A DNA stretch of 61,752 nucleotides from Bacteroides sp. CAG:927 (GCA_000431155.1 HF985636.1:61916-123667); one strand, 5' to 3'. Positions 1 through 8,223 are shown, counted from the stretch's first letter. Notes: generated from the letters alone by a model not told the origin. Translations and numbers: made by a program.

Positions 1-1
1 G

Positions 2-1819
2 ATTTGCATAGACTCCGTGGAAACACTGTACAACGAGATAGAGCGTGCGGTGGAAGCGGGCGTTATGCAGTCAAATCCGTACAAAGAACGCGGATTTGTG
101 CCCGGAGATTACTCCAAGGAGAATTATGAAAAGATAGACCTGCACCGCCCGTATATAGATGACATAGTGCTCTTGTCTCCGTCGGGCAAGCCGATGCGCC
201 GCGAAACCGACCTTGTGGATGTGTGGTTTGATTCCGGCTCAATGCCTTATGCTCAGCAGCACTATCCGTTTGAGAACAAGGAAGGGATAGATTCAGGCGA
301 ACTGTTCCCCGCCAACTTCATAGCCGAGGGCGTTGACCAGACACGCGGATGGTTCTACACCCTTCATGCCATAGCCGGAATGGTATTTGACTCACGTGCT
401 TATAAGACCGTGATTTCCAATGGTCTCGTACTGGACAAGAACGGCGACAAGATGTCAAAACGCCTTGGCAATGCCGTAAATCCGTTTGAAGCGATAGAGA
501 AATACGGTTCAGACCCACTGCGCTGGTATATGATAGCCAACTCCGCACCATGGGACAATCTGAAATTTGATCCGGCCGGAGTGCAGGAAGCAGCGCGCAA
601 GCTGTTTGCCACCCTCCACAACACATACTCATTCTTTGCGCTCTATGCCAACGTGGATAATTTCACACCCGACATGCCGGAAATTCCCGTTGCAGAGCGT
701 CCGGAAATAGACCGGTGGATAATATCACTGCTCAACACACTCGTAGCCACTGTTGACGAAGCATTGTCGGACTATGAGCCTACACGCGCAGCCCGCGCCA
801 TCAACGATTTTGTCAATGATGACCTGTCCAACTGGTATGTGCGCCTCAACCGCAAGCGTTTCTGGGGCGGAGAGATGAACGCAGACAAGCTTGCCGCCTA
901 TCAGACATTATATACCTGTCTGGTTACAGTGGCGCGCCTGATAGCCCCCATTTCACCGTTCTACGCCGACCGTCTGTATCGCGACCTGACCGGCAACGAA
1001 GATCAGTCAGTGCATCTGGCCATGTTCCCCGAAGCTGACAGCTCAGTGATAGACAAAAAACTTGAAGAACGGATGCGTCTTGCCCAGACCATCACATCGC
1101 TCGTGCTGTCGCTGCGCCGCAAAGCCAACCTGAAAGTGCGTCAGCCGCTACAGCGCATTATGATACCGGCCATTGATTCAGCGCAAGCCGAATCCATAAT
1201 GGCGATGAAAGACCTGATATTGGGCGAAGTGAATGTGAAGGAGCTGCAACTTGTGAGCGGTGATGACACCATGCTTGTGAAACGCGTGAAACCTGACTTC
1301 AAGAAACTTGGCCCGAAATTCGGCAAAGCCATGAAACAGGTGGCAGCCGCCGTTCAGTCAATGAGCCAGCATGACATAGCCACACTGGAGCGCGAAGGAA
1401 GCATAACACTGCAACTCGGTGACACCCCGGCCACCATAGAGCTTTGCGATGTGGAAGTGATGTCGGAAGATATTCCCGGATGGCTTGTGGCAAGCGAAGG
1501 CAATGTGACTGTGGCTCTTGACATAACCGTCACTCCCGAACTGAGAATGGAGGGCCTTGCACGCGACATTGTGAACCGCATCCAGAACATACGCAAGGAC
1601 CGCAATTATGAGATAACCGACAAAATCATTCTCACATTTGCGCCCGAGAGCAATGATGCCGACACTCGCGCCGCACTTGAGGCCTATGGCAGTTATATAG
1701 CCCGTCAGGTGCTTGCCAATGACCTTATGATCGGTGAGGTGGCAGCCGATGACGCCGATGCGGAAGTTCTGGAACTTGACTCGCTGAACCTACCGGTAAA
1801 AATAGTGTTAGTAAAGTAA
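2..1819 (+). CDS. ileS: isoleucine-tRNA ligase, 3' part (5' end outside window)
   Basis: Charges tRNA-Ile with isoleucine in the cytoplasm. The frame is open from base 2, so the N-terminal catalytic half, including the HIGH motif, lies upstream. Visible are the class I elements WFDSGSMPYAQ and GVDQTRGWFYTL, then KMSKR-LGN at 449-463 (second signature loop), the helical anticodon-binding domain, and a C-terminal extension containing LARDIVNRIQNIRKDRNY, which resembles the DUF5915-type tail of the eukaryote-like IleS2 class. KMSKR (not KMSKS) and the lack of a C-terminal Cys4 zinc finger also point to that class, which is known for low mupirocin sensitivity; sensitivity here is inference. It heads an apparent plus-strand operon with the DksA-like gene 40 bp downstream. 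Confidence 0.96.
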   Translation: MCIDSVETLYNEIERAVEAGVMQSNPYKERGFVPGDYSKENYEKIDLHRPYIDDIVLLSPSGKPMRRETDLVDVWFDSGSMPYAQQHYPFENKEGIDSGELFPANFIAEGVDQTRGWFYTLHAIAGMVFDSRAYKTVISNGLVLDKNGDKMSKRLGNAVNPFEAIEKYGSDPLRWYMIANSAPWDNLKFDPAGVQEAARKLFATLHNTYSFFALYANVDNFTPDMPEIPVAERPEIDRWIISLLNTLVATVDEALSDYEPTRAARAINDFVNDDLSNWYVRLNRKRFWGGEMNADKLAAYQTLYTCLVTVARLIAPISPFYADRLYRDLTGNEDQSVHLAMFPEADSSVIDKKLEERMRLAQTITSLVLSLRRKANLKVRQPLQRIMIPAIDSAQAESIMAMKDLILGEVNVKELQLVSGDDTMLVKRVKPDFKKLGPKFGKAMKQVAAAVQSMSQHDIATLEREGSITLQLGDTPATIELCDVEVMSEDIPGWLVASEGNVTVALDITVTPELRMEGLARDIVNRIQNIRKDRNYEITDKIILTFAPESNDADTRAALEAYGSYIARQVLANDLMIGEVAADDADAEVLELDSLNLPVKIVLVK

Positions 1820-1859
1820 AACACAACACTAATTTTATCACCATCAAAGCATCACGACC

Positions 1860-2243
1860 ATGAATGAAAAAACAAGATATTCCGATGAGGAACTGCAAGA
1901 GTTCAAGGAGATAATACTTGCAAAACTGGCAAAAGCCCAACAGGATTACGACATGCTCAAAGCCAATGTGACCAATTCCGAGGGCAATGACACAGCCGAC
2001 ACATCACCTACTTTCAAAATTTTGGAAGAAGGTGCCAACACACTTGGCAAAGAGGAGGCAGGCCGTTTGGCCGAACGCCAGCTCAAATTCATTCAGCATC
2101 TTCAGGCAGCGTTGGTGCGCATTGAGAACAAGACTTATGGCATATGCCGCGTGACGGGGAAGCTCATTCCCAAGGAACGCCTGCGCGCAGTGCCCCACGC
2201 TACAATGAGTGTGGATGCAAAAAACCAGCAACGCGGCAACTAA
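1860..2243 (+). CDS. DksA/TraR-family protein without the zinc-finger cysteines
   Basis: 127 residues, mainly an acidic helical N-terminal half (residues 1-95) followed by a short C-terminal globular part with YGICRVTGKLIPKERLRAVPHAT spread over about residues 105-128. That layout matches the DksA/TraR family, which enters the RNA polymerase secondary channel and works with ppGpp. The classical Cys4 zinc finger is reduced to one cysteine: the second Cys of the first CxxC is Thr-Gly, and the second pair is absent. Such degenerate versions are known (Pseudomonas DksA2 keeps fewer zinc ligands). It sits between ileS and lspA and is probably co-transcribed with both. Regulatory function is inferred from family only. 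Confidence 0.85.
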   Translation: MNEKTRYSDEELQEFKEIILAKLAKAQQDYDMLKANVTNSEGNDTADTSPTFKILEEGANTLGKEEAGRLAERQLKFIQHLQAALVRIENKTYGICRVTGKLIPKERLRAVPHATMSVDAKNQQRGN

Positions 2244-2275
2244 GCCTGCGGTGCCCACACACCTAACCAATCGTT

Positions 2276-2932
2276 ATGAAGCAGCATAAAGGATTGTTGG
2301 CTCTTGGAGTTATACTCCTTGTCATAATACTTGATCAGGCACTTAAGATATGGATTAAAACCCATTTCTATTTAGGTGAGGAATACGTAATCACTTCGTG
2401 GTTCAGGCTATACTTTATAGAGAACAACGGAATGGCTTTTGGCATGGAGCTCGGCAGCAAACTGTTTCTGTCGGTGTTCCGCATATTCCTTGCCATAGGG
2501 CTTATATGGTATCTGTGGAAACTGCGCACGAACACGACGGTTAAAACCGGATACGTGGTGTGCGTGGCCCTTATTACGGCGGGAGCCATAGGCAACATCA
2601 TCGACTGCATGCTTTACGGGCTGATTTTCAACAATCCCATTCCGCCGCAGGTAGCCACTCTGTTCCCGCCCGAAGGGGGGTATGCCACTCTGTTTCACGG
2701 GCGGGTGGTGGATATGCTTTATTTCCCGCTGTTCAGCTTCACATGGCCACAATGGATGCCATGGGTTGGAGGCGAGCATTTCCTGTTTTTTCAGCCGGTG
2801 TTCAACCTTGCCGATGCCGCAATATCGGTGGGAATAATCCTCGTGCTGCTGTTTTATACGCGCTTCCTTGCCGAGCCTACGCTAAAAGCGCCGGAAGCCG
2901 ATAGCGAAACACCGTCCGACACAGATGAATAA
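2276..2932 (+). CDS. lspA: lipoprotein signal peptidase (signal peptidase II)
   Basis: Inner-membrane aspartyl protease that removes the signal peptide of prolipoproteins after diacylglyceryl transfer. Four hydrophobic segments are visible (about residues 7-25, 60-80, 92-112 and 182-205). Family signatures are the NNGMAFG loop, GNIID with one catalytic Asp, RVVDMLYFP, and FNLADAAISVG with the second catalytic Asp. At 218 residues it is longer than the roughly 165-residue E. coli enzyme because of an insertion between the first Asp and the VVD motif and a charged tail, as is usual in Bacteroidales. The next gene, itself a lipoprotein, starts 8 bp before this stop, suggesting translational coupling. 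Confidence 0.96.
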   Translation: MKQHKGLLALGVILLVIILDQALKIWIKTHFYLGEEYVITSWFRLYFIENNGMAFGMELGSKLFLSVFRIFLAIGLIWYLWKLRTNTTVKTGYVVCVALITAGAIGNIIDCMLYGLIFNNPIPPQVATLFPPEGGYATLFHGRVVDMLYFPLFSFTWPQWMPWVGGEHFLFFQPVFNLADAAISVGIILVLLFYTRFLAEPTLKAPEADSETPSDTDE

Positions 2933-3731
2933 GCTCCTTGGCATATTAGGCGCAGCCATATTGTTATGCCTGACCGGATGCTCGCAACGCCCCAAAGGAG
3001 TGCTCAACCGCGAGGATATGGCGCAATTGCTCGCTGACTTACATATAGGCGAAAGCGTGGTGGAAAACAATTTTCGCCACTATGGCACCGATTCGGCCAG
3101 AAGTGTGCTGCGCCAGTCAATCTATGCCAAACACGGGGTTACAGCTGAACAGGTGGATTCATCGCTCATGTGGTATGGCCGCAATATGGACCAATACATA
3201 GAAGTGTATGACCGCGTGACAGAAATACTTAACAACAAAATAGTTGCCGCACAGGAACAGGCGGGCTCCTCAACTTCCGACCTTTCAGGACAGACATTTT
3301 CGTTTGAAGGCGACTCGGTGGATGTGTGGAGCGATATTCGCTACAGACGTTTGGGGATGAACATGCCCTCAAACTATATTTATTTTTCGCTGCCGTCGGA
3401 CCGCAACTGGGAAAAAGGCGACGCATATGAATTGCGATCAAAACTTTTGGGCGGCAAGGGTATGGCCGAAGCGGTCATCACCGCCGAATATCACGATGGC
3501 ACGAGAGAATATGTGTCCACGCGCATGGGTGGCGAGGGATGGAATTCGCTCAAGATAGTGCTTGATTCGGCACGCATGCCGTTTAATGTGGCCGGTTACA
3601 TATATTATGAACCGAAGGCGGGAGAAACGGCGTTTATTGACTCTATTTCGCTTACCCGCACACGATGGGGGGCACACCAGCGCGAAGCCCGCAGCCGCGT
3701 AAAGAGTTTCAAAAAGAAATCGCAATTGTGA
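2925..3731 (+). CDS. DUF4296 lipoprotein
   Basis: 268-residue envelope protein. A hydrophobic signal (residues 4-17) ends in a lipobox LTGC, with Cys19 the predicted lipidated residue. Residues 25-105 (LNREDMAQLLADLHIGESVV, later YGRNMDQYIEVYDRVTEILN) match the DUF4296 helical domain found in Bacteroidota lipoproteins; the C-terminal half looks beta-rich and ends in a very basic tail. Function unknown. The overlap with lspA by 8 bp and the operon with ileS are typical of the order. A GTG start of the next small gene overlaps its stop. Confidence 0.88.
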   Translation: MNKLLGILGAAILLCLTGCSQRPKGVLNREDMAQLLADLHIGESVVENNFRHYGTDSARSVLRQSIYAKHGVTAEQVDSSLMWYGRNMDQYIEVYDRVTEILNNKIVAAQEQAGSSTSDLSGQTFSFEGDSVDVWSDIRYRRLGMNMPSNYIYFSLPSDRNWEKGDAYELRSKLLGGKGMAEAVITAEYHDGTREYVSTRMGGEGWNSLKIVLDSARMPFNVAGYIYYEPKAGETAFIDSISLTRTRWGAHQREARSRVKSFKKKSQL

Positions 3732-3895
3732 TACAGCGCATTCTCGCACACAATATAGTGTGGCAAGGGCGCACCTACCACATGCATATAGCCGAACTTG
3801 ACACCGAGACCGGTAAGGTAACCATGCGTGCGTTTGATCACGAAATTCCCTCCACCATATTCATTTCAGGCACCGTTCTGCTCATCACGGAGTGA
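3728..3895 (+). CDS. small conserved hypothetical protein (55 aa)
   Basis: The GTG at 3728 overlaps the TGA of the DUF4296 gene (GTGA), a classic coupling arrangement. The 55-residue product starts VIQRILAHNIVWQGRTYHMH and reads as a single small beta-rich domain ending in GTVLLITE. No signal peptide or membrane segment is seen. Similar short proteins in this position downstream of DUF4296 genes are familiar from Bacteroidales (recollection, not a search). An upstream start at 3665 is possible but would run 67 bp into the DUF4296 gene and add a low-complexity N-terminus. Function unknown. Confidence 0.7.
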   Translation: MIQRILAHNIVWQGRTYHMHIAELDTETGKVTMRAFDHEIPSTIFISGTVLLITE

Positions 3896-3932
3896 ATTTC
3901 AGTTCGTTGGTTGTGAAATTTAAAAATAATCA

Positions 3933-3962
3933 TTGCTGTCCGATAAAACTCAAGGACAGCAA
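3933..3962. repeat. 9-bp perfect stem-loop
   Basis: TTGCTGTCC at 3933-3941 pairs with GGACAGCAA at 3954-3962 across a 12-nt loop. On the minus strand it is followed by a T-rich run, so it could stop transcription coming from the right; on the plus strand it could mark the 3' end of the ileS operon but has no T tract. The flanking 3963-4104 stretch contains a weaker CAGCTT/AAGCTG stem and no convincing gene. Confidence 0.4.
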
Positions 3963-4106
3963 CAATTGACAATAAACGTGGTTCGCTTCAGCTTAGCAAT
4001 TGTAAAAGCTGAGGGAGCAGGCTTGGAGGCGTAATCGTTCTAACTTTACTATTTTTCCCACTCGGACACCCACTTTCCTCACAGATGAATGACATGCGCG
4101 TCATAC

Positions 4107-4139
4107 AAAAAAAACAGGTCGCGGTATCCGCGACCTGTT
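4107..4139 (-). terminator. Rho-independent terminator of tRNA-Gln
   Basis: A perfect 12-bp GC-rich stem (4113-4124 with 4128-4139, 3-nt loop) followed on the minus strand by eight T residues, placed directly 3' of the tRNA. Confidence 0.9.
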
Positions 4140-4143
4140 AGTG

Positions 4144-4214
4144 TTGTCTTACCAGGATTCGAACCTAGACAGGCAGAACCAAAAACTGCAGTGCTACCAT
4201 TACACCATAAGACA
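4144..4214 (-). tRNA. tRNA-Gln (anticodon TTG)
   Basis: On the minus strand, acceptor TGTCTTA pairs with TAAGACA (discriminator A at 4144), followed by TG and the D arm GTGTAATGGTAGCAC. The anticodon arm has GCAG/CTGC closing the loop TTTTGGT, giving anticodon TTG. The T arm contains GGTTCGAATCC. Length is 71 nt and CCA is not encoded. It has its own promoter at 4251-4282 and a terminator at 4107-4139. Confidence 0.95.
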
Positions 4215-4250
4215 ATCCTTTTGCCGAAGGCTTTCAGCCCTACAGCGGTG

Positions 4251-4282
4251 CAAAGTTAAGCATAGTTTTTATTTCGCGCAAA
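4251..4282 (-). promoter_or_regulatory. promoter of tRNA-Gln
   Basis: On the minus strand TTTG (4279-4282), 20 bp, TAACTTTG (4251-4258): an exact match to the Bacteroidota -33/-7 pattern TTTG-N19/20-TAnnTTTG. The -33 box lies 4 bp from the foot of the tyrS terminator hairpin. Confidence 0.8.
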
Positions 4283-4285
4283 TTG

Positions 4286-4317
4286 AAAGGGCATTTTTCT
4301 ATGGAAAAATGCCCTTT
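4286..4317 (-). terminator. terminator of tyrS
   Basis: 13-bp stem (4286-4298 with 4305-4317) whose arms are AAAGGGCATTTTT and its complement, so T and A tracts lie inside the stem. Position is 22 bp past the tyrS stop. Confidence 0.75.
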
Positions 4318-4339
4318 GCGATATTTTTTCGTGCTTAAA

Positions 4340-5632
4340 TTACTTGGCAATAAGCAGGAAATAATTTTTCTTTCCTTTCTGCGCAAGTATGTATTTGTCA
4401 TTCAAGAGCATGTCAAGTGAGGTTTCAGCATACGGGTCAGTGACTTTTTCCTTATTGATGGACACTCCACCACCCTGCACCATTTTACGCATTTCACCCT
4501 TGGAGCTGAACACTGGTGCGGCTTCGGTAAGGAGATCGGCAAGCTTGATGCCATCGGCAATCTGCTGACGCGAAATTTCAAATCTTGGCACGCCTTCCAT
4601 CACCGCAAGCAGTGTAGGCTCATCAATGCGACGCAAAGTGTCGCCGGCTTTGTTAGAGAAAAGTATCTGAGATGCCTCAACAGCGGTAAGATAGTCAGCC
4701 TCAGAGTGAACCATAGTAGTGAGTTCCTTGGCAAGACGCTTCTGCAAAGGACGCTGACCGGGATCAGCAGCCTGCTGTGCGACAAGGTCTTCTATCTCCT
4801 CACGTGTGAGGGTGGTGAAAATCTTGATGTATTTTTCGGCATCGGCATCACTTACATTGAGCCAGAACTGATAGAATGTGTAGGGTGATGTGCGGGCGGG
4901 ATCAAGCCACACATTGCCGCTTTCGGTTTTGCCGAACTTGCCACCGTCGGCCTTGGTTATCAGAGGACACGTGAGAGCATATGCCTCGCCGCCGAGAGTG
5001 CGTCGGATAAGCTCTGTTCCGGTAGTGATATTGCCCCACTGATCGGAACCGCCAAGCTGCAGACGGCAGTTCTTTTCGCGGTAAAGATTGAGGAAGTCGT
5101 AGCCCTGCACGAGCTGATAGGAAAATTCGGTGAATGACATGCCCTGCTGGCTTTCGCCGGAAAGACGCTTTTTCACAGAATCCTTAGCCATCATATAATT
5201 GACAGTGATATGCTTGCCGACATCGCGAATAAAATCAAGGAAAGAGAAAGACTTCATCCAGTCGTAGTTGTTGACCATCTCGGCAGCGTTGGGAGCATCG
5301 CTGTCAAAATCAAGGAACTTGGAGAGCTGTTTTTTGATTGCCTCCTGATTGTGGCGCAGAGTCTCCTCATCAAGGAGCTTACGCTCCTGACTTTTCATTG
5401 AAGGGTCGCCAATCATGCCGGTAGCACCACCCACCAGAGCAATAGGCTTGTGGCCAGCACGCTGAAAATGCTTCAGCATCATGACTCCAACAAGGTGACC
5501 GATATGAAGACTGTCGGCAGTAGGGTCAATACCAAGGTATGCCGTAGTCATCTCTTTTTTGAGCTGTTCGTCTGTGCCGGGCATCATCTGGTGAATCATG
5601 CCACGCCAAGTAAGTTCTTCTATAAAGTCCAT
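4340..5632 (-). CDS. tyrS: tyrosine-tRNA ligase
   Basis: Charges tRNA-Tyr. 430 residues from the ATG at 5632; the frame continues upstream to 5857, but that stretch overlaps nhaC and the promoter at 5665-5696, so this start fits. Rossmann catalytic domain with HIGH at residues 43-46 and the GGSDQWGN tyrosine/AMP site at about 194-201; the second signature is KFGKT at 232-236, the form usual in TyrRS (KFGKS/T for KMSKS). A C-terminal S4 RNA-binding domain covers about residues 350-430. It has its own promoter and terminator and no operon partner. Confidence 0.97.
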   Translation of the reverse strand: MDFIEELTWRGMIHQMMPGTDEQLKKEMTTAYLGIDPTADSLHIGHLVGVMMLKHFQRAGHKPIALVGGATGMIGDPSMKSQERKLLDEETLRHNQEAIKKQLSKFLDFDSDAPNAAEMVNNYDWMKSFSFLDFIRDVGKHITVNYMMAKDSVKKRLSGESQQGMSFTEFSYQLVQGYDFLNLYREKNCRLQLGGSDQWGNITTGTELIRRTLGGEAYALTCPLITKADGGKFGKTESGNVWLDPARTSPYTFYQFWLNVSDADAEKYIKIFTTLTREEIEDLVAQQAADPGQRPLQKRLAKELTTMVHSEADYLTAVEASQILFSNKAGDTLRRIDEPTLLAVMEGVPRFEISRQQIADGIKLADLLTEAAPVFSSKGEMRKMVQGGGVSINKEKVTDPYAETSLDMLLNDKYILAQKGKKNYFLLIAK

Positions 5633-5664
5633 AGGGATATGTTGTATTCTATAATATTTAATTG

Positions 5665-5696
5665 CAAAATTACAGGAAATAATTGTAACGAGCAAA
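5665..5696 (-). promoter_or_regulatory. promoter of tyrS
   Basis: Minus strand: TTTG (5693-5696), 20-bp spacer, TAATTTTG (5665-5672), giving a leader of about 25 nt before the ATG at 5632. It lies just past the nhaC stop at 5704. Confidence 0.8.
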
Positions 5697-5703
5697 CATA
5701 CAA

Positions 5704-6999
5704 TTATTTTCGGCGCACCACTATTGATATGCCTACCATCAGAGCAAGCACCCAAGGGTAAAACAGATACGGCCACGGAGCCGCCGGGCTGATTCCGGCC
5801 AATGCCGTAGCAAGGAGGGTCTGTGCGCCGTAGGGAATCAGACACTGGATAATGCATGAAGCAGTGTCAAGCAAAGAGGCTGCCTTGCGCGGCGTCACTC
5901 CGTAACGATGACAGATTTCACGGCTTATGGGACCTACGGTTATAATTGCCACGGTATTGTTGGCTGTACACAAATTGACTATAGCTGTGAGAGCGGCGAC
6001 ACAAGCCTGAGCGCCACGACTGCCGTGAACATGGCGCGTGAGACACCGGAGCACAAAATCTATGCCTCCAAGAGCTTTCACTATGCCCAACATACCGGCA
6101 GCCATAAGGGTAATTATTATAAGGTTGCCCATAGAGTCAATACCGTCACCGAGCAATTTGACACCATCCATGGGAGCCATGCCATATAAAAGCCCTATGA
6201 TATATGTGACCACTATGCCGGTGGTGAGTACGATGGTAACATTAATACCCATCAGAGCAAGCACGACGATGAGCAGGTAAGGTAGCATAAGGACCCACTG
6301 CACAGATGTTTCCGTGACCGGATGCGTATATAAACCATTTCCGCCGAAAATATATATAAGCAATGTGATGAGAGCGGCGGGAAGCACTATGAGAATATTG
6401 GCACGGAATTTCGCTCTCATTCCACACCCTTGTGTACGAGTGGCGGCAATAGTAGTGTCGGATATAAACGACAGATTATCACCGAAAAATGCTCCGGACA
6501 GCACCGCAGCCACAAAACACGCCACACCGCCATGGGTGTATTGAGCCATCTCCACGGCAAGCGGCGTAAGAGCTACGACAGTGCCAACGCTCGTGCCGAT
6601 AGACATGGATATAAGGCATGAGGCCAAAAAGATTCCGGGCACGAGAAAACGCGAAGGGAACACCCCTACCACGGCATTTACCGTGGCATCAACCGAACCT
6701 ATTCCTTTGGCAAGCATGGCGAATGCTCCCGCGAGCACGAACACCCATATCATATACAGAATATCCGTGTTGGCCGCCGCACCGGAATAGGTGTCAATGC
6801 GCTTCACCAACGGCCGCCCGCGATATATGGCCACGCTCCATATAGAGGCGACACCCAGAGCCACGGCTATAGGCATCTTGTAAAAATCCCCTATTACTAC
6901 AGACACTACCAAATACAAGCAGAGGAACAAGGCCACCGGTGACAATGCCACTAATCCGGCACGCCATCCGATTCTGGAATCTATGAGAGAATTATCCAT
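5704..6999 (-). CDS. Na+/H+ antiporter, NhaC family
   Basis: Polytopic inner-membrane protein (431 residues, about ten or more hydrophobic segments). The stretch SIGTSVGTVVALTPLAVEMA and the following GAFFGDNLSFISDTTIAATR are hallmarks of the NhaC family of sodium/proton antiporters, with charged Asp/Asn residues inside membrane segments. Expected role: sodium extrusion and pH homeostasis. ATG at 6999 was chosen over an in-frame GTG one codon earlier. A -7-like box TACCTTTG lies at 7030-7037 on the minus strand. Exact ion or substrate is inferred from family; some members exchange organic acids. Confidence 0.88.
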   Translation of the reverse strand: MDNSLIDSRIGWRAGLVALSPVALFLCLYLVVSVVIGDFYKMPIAVALGVASIWSVAIYRGRPLVKRIDTYSGAAANTDILYMIWVFVLAGAFAMLAKGIGSVDATVNAVVGVFPSRFLVPGIFLASCLISMSIGTSVGTVVALTPLAVEMAQYTHGGVACFVAAVLSGAFFGDNLSFISDTTIAATRTQGCGMRAKFRANILIVLPAALITLLIYIFGGNGLYTHPVTETSVQWVLMLPYLLIVVLALMGINVTIVLTTGIVVTYIIGLLYGMAPMDGVKLLGDGIDSMGNLIIITLMAAGMLGIVKALGGIDFVLRCLTRHVHGSRGAQACVAALTAIVNLCTANNTVAIITVGPISREICHRYGVTPRKAASLLDTASCIIQCLIPYGAQTLLATALAGISPAAPWPYLFYPWVLALMVGISIVVRRK

Positions 7000-7029
7000 C
7001 ACCTGACACTATGTTATTAAAAAACAGTG

Positions 7030-7037
7030 CAAAGGTA
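7030..7037 (-). promoter_or_regulatory. possible -7 box of the nhaC gene
   Basis: TACCTTTG on the minus strand, 30 bp before the ATG at 6999. No TTTG at the expected spacing was found, so support is partial. Confidence 0.4.
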
Positions 7038-7050
7038 GCATTTTTTCAAC

Positions 7051-7088
7051 AAAAAGCGGGCCGGCCCCAAATACAAGGTCGGTCCGCT
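7051..7088 (-). terminator. terminator of the glutaminase-like gene
   Basis: GC-rich imperfect stem (7055-7066 with 7077-7088) followed on the minus strand by TTTTTG; 20 bp past the stop of the gene ending at 7108. Confidence 0.75.
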
Positions 7089-7107
7089 CAACGAATCAAA
7101 GGTATTC

Positions 7108-8055
7108 TCAGTTCTTTTCAATCTTTATTTTAGCGCTTGCAAGAGCATTGATGCCGAGCTGATTGGCAATAAAAGCTATGGCGTGGGCCGCTTTAGGCGA
7201 CACACCTTTGGCACCAATCTTGGGCGAATATGCCGCAATGCCCATAACACCCGGCACAACACCGACAATACCGCCACCGAATCCGCTCTGAGCAGGCACG
7301 CCACTCATCACAAGCCACGGCAGCGACCTTTTGCGCATGCCTTTAACGGCCATAGCAGAAACAATGCGCTGCGAAATAGAGCCATCAAACACTTCACTTC
7401 CGTTTACAGGATTTTTACCATCGGCAGCGATGGTGGCACCCATAGCGGCGAGCTGGCCGGTTGTGGCACGCATAGCCGTGAGCCTTGTATAAAGGTCAAT
7501 GGCGATAGGAGCTTCATCGTAAAGCACATATTCGGCCTCGGCGATACGGTTTTCCACATCAGCTTCACGATTGGCCTCAGAGAGTTTCTGATAAAGCTTG
7601 TCATCAAGTACCGGACTTGAACCGGCCATGCCTACCAACATGGAAGAAATTATATCAAATTTGCCATCGCTGTCACCCGTGGGCTGAATGGCGCTTACAG
7701 CACGCACACCCTTACGGCTTACGGGCAAATGATGGGGCTTGGGAGTTGTGGGACAAGAGCCTTTGCCACACATGCATCCGCCGGAGAGCTTGTCCATGAC
7801 ATCACGAGGGGACTCCATCTGCGAAAACAGAGTGGTCAATACGGGAACTTTGGCAATGTCACCCATAGGGAATGTGGCCTTAGTGTTGCCGGCTTCTACC
7901 ACTGTGCCATCTGTCAGAGTTACCGTAATGGCGAAATCATCAGTATTGGCATCAAAGAAGCGGGCATCAACATCGCCGCATTGCTCATCCTTAAACTTGT
8001 CGTAGGCTTGTGCCACAACTTGTTTCAAATCTGAAAGTTTAATTATTCTATCCAT
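7108..8055 (-). CDS. glutaminase-family (serine beta-lactamase-like fold) protein, divergent
   Basis: 315 residues resembling bacterial glutaminase GlsA, which hydrolyses glutamine to glutamate and ammonia. Shared features are an N-terminal FPMGDIAKVPVL block at the position of the family's SxSK element, a central helical region, and the C-terminal SGVPAQSGFGGGIVGVVPG block (the family's PAKSGVGGGI). The catalytic SxxK serine appears to be Asp66 here (Asp-Ile-Ala-Lys69), and the Tyr of the usual GMY element is replaced (GMRKRS). A cysteine cluster CMCGKGSC follows at about residues 93-100. It may be a non-canonical enzyme or a non-catalytic homologue. Single-gene unit with its own terminator. 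Confidence 0.75.
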   Translation of the reverse strand: MDRIIKLSDLKQVVAQAYDKFKDEQCGDVDARFFDANTDDFAITVTLTDGTVVEAGNTKATFPMGDIAKVPVLTTLFSQMESPRDVMDKLSGGCMCGKGSCPTTPKPHHLPVSRKGVRAVSAIQPTGDSDGKFDIISSMLVGMAGSSPVLDDKLYQKLSEANREADVENRIAEAEYVLYDEAPIAIDLYTRLTAMRATTGQLAAMGATIAADGKNPVNGSEVFDGSISQRIVSAMAVKGMRKRSLPWLVMSGVPAQSGFGGGIVGVVPGVMGIAAYSPKIGAKGVSPKAAHAIAFIANQLGINALASAKIKIEKN

Positions 8056-8159
8056 AGTAAAGTTAGTTTTGTTTCTTATATCACTTAAAACCGTCGGAAA
8101 AGAACAAAAGTTAGAGCAACACCTATTAATTAACTTTTTTAAGATTTTTAGAAGGAGCT

Positions 8160-8196
8160 AAAAAAGTCGCCAAGCTTTATCACAAAGCCCGGCGAC
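8160..8196 (-). terminator. terminator of the FadL-type porin gene
   Basis: Stem GTCGCC/GGCGAC (8166-8171 with 8191-8196) plus an inner GCTTT/AAAGC helix, followed on the minus strand by TTTTTT. Confidence 0.85.
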
Positions 8197-8223
8197 CAAC
8201 CAATCTATTTTATAAACTCGTGT

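Noticed and set aside
5633..5857. 75-residue N-terminal extension of tyrS
   Set aside because: It overlaps nhaC and the tyrS promoter; the family begins near MDFIEELTWRG.
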